A DNA stretch of 64,000 nucleotides from positions 62,001 to 126,000 of the forward strand of contig NZ_JAHIAB010000005.1 in NCBI RefSeq assembly GCF_018760365.1. The letters are read 5' to 3'. The notes below the pieces were generated by a model. The model had not been told where the DNA came from. It searched no databases and was given only the letters and a program-made list of their open reading frames with translations. Below are positions 59,887 to 64,000 of the stretch, piece after piece. The DNA comes from Pseudooceanicola endophyticus (GTDB taxonomy: Bacteria > Pseudomonadota > Alphaproteobacteria > Rhodobacterales > Rhodobacteraceae). Position 1 is the first letter of the stretch; each line of letters opens with the position of its first letter. The translations under genes and the position numbers were made by a program.

Positions 59887-62800
59887 ATGTCGTTTCCGTT
59901 TGCTCATCAGAGCCGCGGCCAGCTGCCGCATATTCCCTACAACCGCCGCACCCGGTCGCGGCTGCGGGGACGGGACAAACGACGTTTCGCCGCGCTGGAG
60001 CGCGCTGCCCGCCGGCTGATGCTGGATCCGCTGGAACAGCGGGTGCTGCTGAACGCCGACGTGCTGGCGCTGGATCTGGCGGCCTATTACCAGGACAACC
60101 GCGACACCGACCTGCTGGTCCAGCTGCATCAGCAGATCGAGGGCGAGGGCGAGAGCGCGACCGAGGTGCAGCGCGTGCAGATCCTCGACCGGGCGGGCGG
60201 CACGGTGCTGAGCTTCGGCGACCTGAGCGAGATCACCGGAGTCTCGATCACCGGCGGCGCGGGGCGCGACCTGATCACCTTCGACGGGCGCAGCTTTGGC
60301 GATGCGCATCCGCTGAACTTCCATTTCGACGGCGGCGCGGGCGAGGATGGCGTGACCTTCGACACCGCCCGCGACACCGGCTGGACCATCGGTGCCCCTG
60401 ACGCCGGTCTGGCCAATGATGGTTTCCTGCGGCTTGATTTCGCCGGGGTCGAATGGCTGACCGGCGCCGATGACAACAGGGACACCTTTACCTTGGGCGC
60501 GGGCGGCGCGCTTGCGGGCGGGCTGGACGGCGGCGCGGGGGGCTATGACAGCCTGATCATCGAGGGCGATCACGACAGCCTGACCTATACCGCCCAGGAC
60601 GAGACCAGCGGCCTGATCACCCTGGACGGCAGCGCGCTGCGCTTCACCGGGCTGGAGCCGGTCAGCATCGCCGGGGCGCTTGCAAGCTATACCGCCGATC
60701 TGGGCGGGCTGGTGGGCAGCCATGAGGCGACGCTTTCGGTTCTCAACAAGGGGAATGCCAGCAACGAACGCTTCATTGTCGACGGGCCGGGCTTCGAAAG
60801 CATAGACTTCCTGGTGCCCACCGACAGCCTTGTGATCCACAGCGACGGGCTGCTCGATCCCGATGTCGGCCTGACGATCACCGACTGGGTGCTGGGCGAT
60901 ACCACGGGAATGGATTTCACCGTGCGCACGGAATCCATCATGCTGGATGCCGGCGTCTCGGTGGGGACGCTGGCAAACCCGGTGAAGTCGGTGACGCTGG
61001 AGGCTTCCAGCAGCGGCTCCGGACTGGGGCTGAGCCTGGTGCAGCTGACGGGCATCGGCCCGGTTTCGGCGCTGCTGGATGTGCAGGGCGCCATCCATTC
61101 CAGCGGCGCGGTGGAACTTTCGGCCCATGCCGAACGGGTGCTTACGGCCACGGGTGATTTCTCTCTGGAAAGTTTCAGCGGGATCAATCCCTTGCAGATG
61201 CCCACGCTGAACGCCTCCGCCTCTGTCGGGGGCGCTTCGGTGATTTCGGGCGGGGCCTTCCGGCTTGAGGCCTCGACGCTGCTTGATGTGCAGATCGACG
61301 GCAGCCAGTCGGTGCTGGGCTCCATCGCCAATGCGGTCGTGGCCGATATCACCGCCCATGCCAGCATCGCCTCGGGGGCCGAGGTTTCGGTGGGCAGCGA
61401 CACGCTGCAGGGGGAAACCGTCTCGGGTCTGGTGCGGGCCAGCGATGCCTCCTCGGTGATCCTGGACGTAACCCCGGACGAAGACGGGACGGAGGGCGCG
61501 GATTCCACCGGCATCCTTGGCAATGCCCTGGAAAGCTTCGAGGTATCGATCGGCATTCTGACCGTGACCCGCGACACCCAGGCCCTGGTCGGCGGCACGA
61601 TCGACGCCCAGGGTGCCTTCGCGGTCGAGGCCAGCAATACCGGCACGTTTGAAAACAAGGTCAGCGCCTCGCTGATCGGTGCCACCTACCTGAACGCCAG
61701 CGATACCGTCCTGGCGAAGGTCACCGGCGACGTGACCGGCACCGACCTTTCGGTCAGCGCCCGCAATACCTCCAGCTACGAGGTGATGGCGAAGATCGCG
61801 GTCAACACGATCTCGGGCAGCACCCGCGCGCTGGTCGAGGGCGGCACGCTGACCCTTTCCGGCGGGCTGACGGTCCTGGCGCTGGACCAGACGCGGCTTC
61901 AGGCGCTCTCGGGCGAATTCGACGCCTATCTGGACGAGCTGACCGAGATCACGCTGAGCGAAAGCGACGGCAGCAAGATCTCTGTCGCCGCCGCCGTGTC
62001 CGAGATGGACAAGGATGTCGAGGCCGCCATCGACGGCGCCGACCTGAGCGCGGCGGGCGATGTGACTGTCACCGCCTCGAACGAGCAGGAGCTGATCTCG
62101 CGCGCAGCCGCGCTCAGCCTGCGCGACACCCGCAGCACGCCCTCCACGGCGACGCTGATCGCCTCCACCAAGACGGTGGGCTTTGGCGGCACCCTTGCCT
62201 TCAACGAGATGCGCGGCACGACCGAGGCCGCGATCCGGGGCGGCGCCCAGGTCTCGGGCGACACGATCACGGTGGGGGCCACCAATGCGGCGATCCTCGA
62301 CAGCCTGTCCGAAGCCTCGACCAAGGTCACCAGTGGAAACAATTCCGCCGTCGGCGTCAGCATTTCCTTCAACCTCGTGGGCTTCGACATCGACGTGCTG
62401 GATGCCTTCGCGCTTGGCCTAGATACGCTGATCGGAATCAACGAGTACCTTGGCAACGAGGATCCTTCGAACGCCCATGCCCATGTCACCGCCTCCGAGG
62501 TCGCTGCGGCCGGCGCGCTGAGCGTCACCGCGAAGAACCAGAGCCTGATCGACGCCACGGTGACCAATGCCGCGACCTCCCATGCCTCGGATTCCGCGAC
62601 CGCGAACCCGCTTTACGATGCCCGCGGCATGGGCTTCGCGCTGATCCTGGCCAACAACAAGATCGCCTCGGATGCGGTGGCCGAGGTGGTGAATGCCCTT
62701 GGCACCGTCACCAGCGGCACCGCGCTTGAGATCGCGGCCGAGGATACCACGACTCTGGCCTCCAACGCCAAGGTCACCTCTGCCTCGGTGACCACCAATG

Positions 62801-64000
62801 ACGGCGGGCTTTCGGGGGTGGATGCGGCGCTTGGCACCATCCTGCCCTCGGATCTGAACACCGATGGCGACAAGGTCTATGACGGCACCGGCACCGAGGT
62901 CGCGGGGGCCAGCTGGTCCGTGGCCTTCGGGGACCGCATCGCGCTGAACCACGACTGGGAAGGTCAGGGCAATGCCAATGGCGAGGCCGGGACGATCTAT
63001 CGCTACATGGGCGGCACCCCGGTCAGCCTGGACCTGCTGGACACCGATTTCGAGGATACCGACTTCTGGCAGCGCGTCCCCGAGACCGAGCTGCTGCCCA
63101 CCGGCACCAACCTGAGCGACAGCGTGGGCGTCGGCGGCATGGCGGTGCGCAACCTCTTCGATGCCCAGGCCATTGCCCGGGTGATCGGGTCGGCCCTGGA
63201 AGCGGGCGGCGATGTCAGCATCACCGCGCTGGAAAATGCCACGCTGACCTCGACCGGGGACATGGCGGTTTCGTCCTCGGGCGGGGGATCGGTGCAGGGC
63301 GACAAGGGCGACAGCCTGGCCGTCGGGGCGCTGATCGTGGTCAATACCGCCAATGCCGGGGCGCTGGCCTCGGTCGAGCAGGGCTCGGACGTGGCCTCCA
63401 CCGCCGGCAAGGTCAGCCTGGCGGCGCGCAACATCGCCAGCCTGAAGGCGCAGCTTGATACCGCGATCAGCGCGGCGGGCGACAGCGTCGGCGTGGTGGT
63501 GGCCTTCAACACCCTGGGCTACGCGGCCGAGAACCTGCTGTTCCAGACCATCGACGCGCTGATCGGTACCGATATCGGCGCGCAGACCCCCTCGGATTCC
63601 GTGGCGCGCATCCTCGACAGCGACGTGAGCGGCCAGACCGGCGTCAGCGTCACCGCCCTCAATGCCGCCGAACTTCAGGCCCGCATCGGCACCGCCGTCA
63701 GCACCGATACGGCCGCCATGCAGGGCGCCTCGGCCATGGCCGCGCAGGGGGTTCTGGCCTCCAACATGCTGGCCGGCAAGGCCTCTGCCCTGATCGACGA
63801 GAGTGACGATACGCCCTCGGATGAAACCGTCGAGGCGCCGGAGGGGATCGTCGCGGTGCGCGCCAGCGATGAAACCGTGCTGAAAAGCCAGACCGTGATC
63901 GACACCGGTGCCTCGCGCACCAACGACCTCGGCCTCGGGATGCTGAATGCCCTCGCGCAGGAGCTGATGGATACCTACCAGTACACCACCCAGTCCGGCA
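59887..64000 (+). CDS. Giant LEPR-XLL surface protein (3' end outside window)
   Basis: At least 1371 codons, open to the right edge with no stop. The N-terminus is basic (residues 20-43), then DPLEQRVLLNAD, a variant of the LEPR-XLL motif found at the start of very large exported proteins. After that come RTX-like Gly-rich turns (GGAGRDLITFDG, GGAGEDGVTFDT, GGAGGYDSL) and a long run of degenerate beta-solenoid repeats with the pattern V-[ST]-A-x-N (VTASNEQELI, VTAKNQSLID, VSARNTSSYE, VTALNAAELQ, LAARNIASLK). No Sec signal; C-terminal type I secretion is likely. Probably an adhesin or cell-surface/biofilm protein. Confidence 0.85.
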   Translation, partial: MSFPFAHQSRGQLPHIPYNRRTRSRLRGRDKRRFAALERAARRLMLDPLEQRVLLNADVLALDLAAYYQDNRDTDLLVQLHQQIEGEGESATEVQRVQILDRAGGTVLSFGDLSEITGVSITGGAGRDLITFDGRSFGDAHPLNFHFDGGAGEDGVTFDTARDTGWTIGAPDAGLANDGFLRLDFAGVEWLTGADDNRDTFTLGAGGALAGGLDGGAGGYDSLIIEGDHDSLTYTAQDETSGLITLDGSALRFTGLEPVSIAGALASYTADLGGLVGSHEATLSVLNKGNASNERFIVDGPGFESIDFLVPTDSLVIHSDGLLDPDVGLTITDWVLGDTTGMDFTVRTESIMLDAGVSVGTLANPVKSVTLEASSSGSGLGLSLVQLTGIGPVSALLDVQGAIHSSGAVELSAHAERVLTATGDFSLESFSGINPLQMPTLNASASVGGASVISGGAFRLEASTLLDVQIDGSQSVLGSIANAVVADITAHASIASGAEVSVGSDTLQGETVSGLVRASDASSVILDVTPDEDGTEGADSTGILGNALESFEVSIGILTVTRDTQALVGGTIDAQGAFAVEASNTGTFENKVSASLIGATYLNASDTVLAKVTGDVTGTDLSVSARNTSSYEVMAKIAVNTISGSTRALVEGGTLTLSGGLTVLALDQTRLQALSGEFDAYLDELTEITLSESDGSKISVAAAVSEMDKDVEAAIDGADLSAAGDVTVTASNEQELISRAAALSLRDTRSTPSTATLIASTKTVGFGGTLAFNEMRGTTEAAIRGGAQVSGDTITVGATNAAILDSLSEASTKVTSGNNSAVGVSISFNLVGFDIDVLDAFALGLDTLIGINEYLGNEDPSNAHAHVTASEVAAAGALSVTAKNQSLIDATVTNAATSHASDSATANPLYDARGMGFALILANNKIASDAVAEVVNALGTVTSGTALEIAAEDTTTLASNAKVTSASVTTNDGGLSGVDAALGTILPSDLNTDGDKVYDGTGTEVAGASWSVAFGDRIALNHDWEGQGNANGEAGTIYRYMGGTPVSLDLLDTDFEDTDFWQRVPETELLPTGTNLSDSVGVGGMAVRNLFDAQAIARVIGSALEAGGDVSITALENATLTSTGDMAVSSSGGGSVQGDKGDSLAVGALIVVNTANAGALASVEQGSDVASTAGKVSLAARNIASLKAQLDTAISAAGDSVGVVVAFNTLGYAAENLLFQTIDALIGTDIGAQTPSDSVARILDSDVSGQTGVSVTALNAAELQARIGTAVSTDTAAMQGASAMAAQGVLASNMLAGKASALIDESDDTPSDETVEAPEGIVAVRASDETVLKSQTVIDTGASRTNDLGLGMLNALAQELMDTYQYTTQSG

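Noticed and set aside
59745-60401. 218-codon frame overlapping the start of the giant gene
   Set aside because: Different frame from the LEPR-XLL protein; Arg/Pro/Gly-rich shadow of its 5' end.
1-64000. CRISPR arrays, tRNA/rRNA genes, insertion sequences, integrase or prophage genes
   Set aside because: No regularly spaced repeats, no tRNA cloverleaf or rRNA-like stretch, and no transposase or integrase motifs were recognised on either strand.

Overview
The window is about 64 kb of high-GC DNA (mid-60s percent by eye). It is dense with catabolic operons, ABC transporters and small regulators. Gene style points to an alphaproteobacterium of the Rhodobacterales / Roseobacter-Paracoccus type: an Irr-type iron control element sits in front of an mbfA gene, DppD-DppF is fused, and DUF1185 and DUF2783 proteins occur. 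This placement is inference. I saw no rRNA, tRNA, CRISPR array, insertion sequence or phage gene. Nearly every gene has strong codon-position GC bias, which also opens very long antisense frames that are not genes.

Layout. 1-2.4 kb: partial esterase, MarR regulator, VOC protein, HNH endonuclease. 2.4-3.9 kb: YitT membrane protein and a GntR/UTRA regulator on the minus strand. 4.2-15.0 kb: a transport and oxidation cluster with a fused two-domain ABC ATPase, a MarR regulator behind a 38-bp inverted repeat, an SDR, a Tat-type family 5 binding protein, two Dpp-type permeases and three FAD-dependent amine/amino-acid-type oxidases. 15.4-16.3 kb: two tandem copies of a 102-aa secreted protein; a third paralogue lies 33 kb away at 49.5 kb, and the two loci share upstream sequence. 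16.4-19.0 kb: lipoprotein and a CHASE4-GGDEF-EAL protein.

19.4-27.3 kb: a homogentisate module. marR-maiA is divergent from hmgA-fahA, which is followed by an unusual metallo-beta-lactamase-fold protein, an FAD aromatic hydroxylase, a DUF2783 protein and an AraC regulator. Together these would take a hydroxylated aromatic acid to fumarate plus acetoacetate. 27.5-37.1 kb: a divergent sugar-type ABC importer system. The minus-strand operon is SBP, GMC oxidoreductase, OYE reductase, SnoaL-like protein, SDR. The plus-strand operon is a permease, an RbsA-RbsC type fusion and a MarR regulator. 37.1-42.5 kb: gluconokinase, two DUF1185 proteins, then Lrp/AsnC, aldehyde dehydrogenase and class III aminotransferase (amine or omega-amino-acid catabolism).

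42.6-49.1 kb: a tripartite RND efflux operon with a divergent TetR. 49.5-50.9 kb: the third small secreted protein and a LysR regulator. 51.0-53.8 kb: APC permease and mbfA. 53.9-56.9 kb: a Cache/PAS histidine kinase and FixJ-type response regulator. 57.3-59.7 kb: HlyD-like adaptor, O-methyltransferase, P-loop kinase. 59.9 kb to the right edge: the first ~1371 codons of a giant LEPR-XLL surface protein with no stop in the window.

The best candidates for undescribed biology are the three-member secreted family with its shared leader and promoter-like elements, the orphan importer with its OYE/GMC/SDR/SnoaL enzymes and half-fused transporter, and the giant LEPR-XLL protein.
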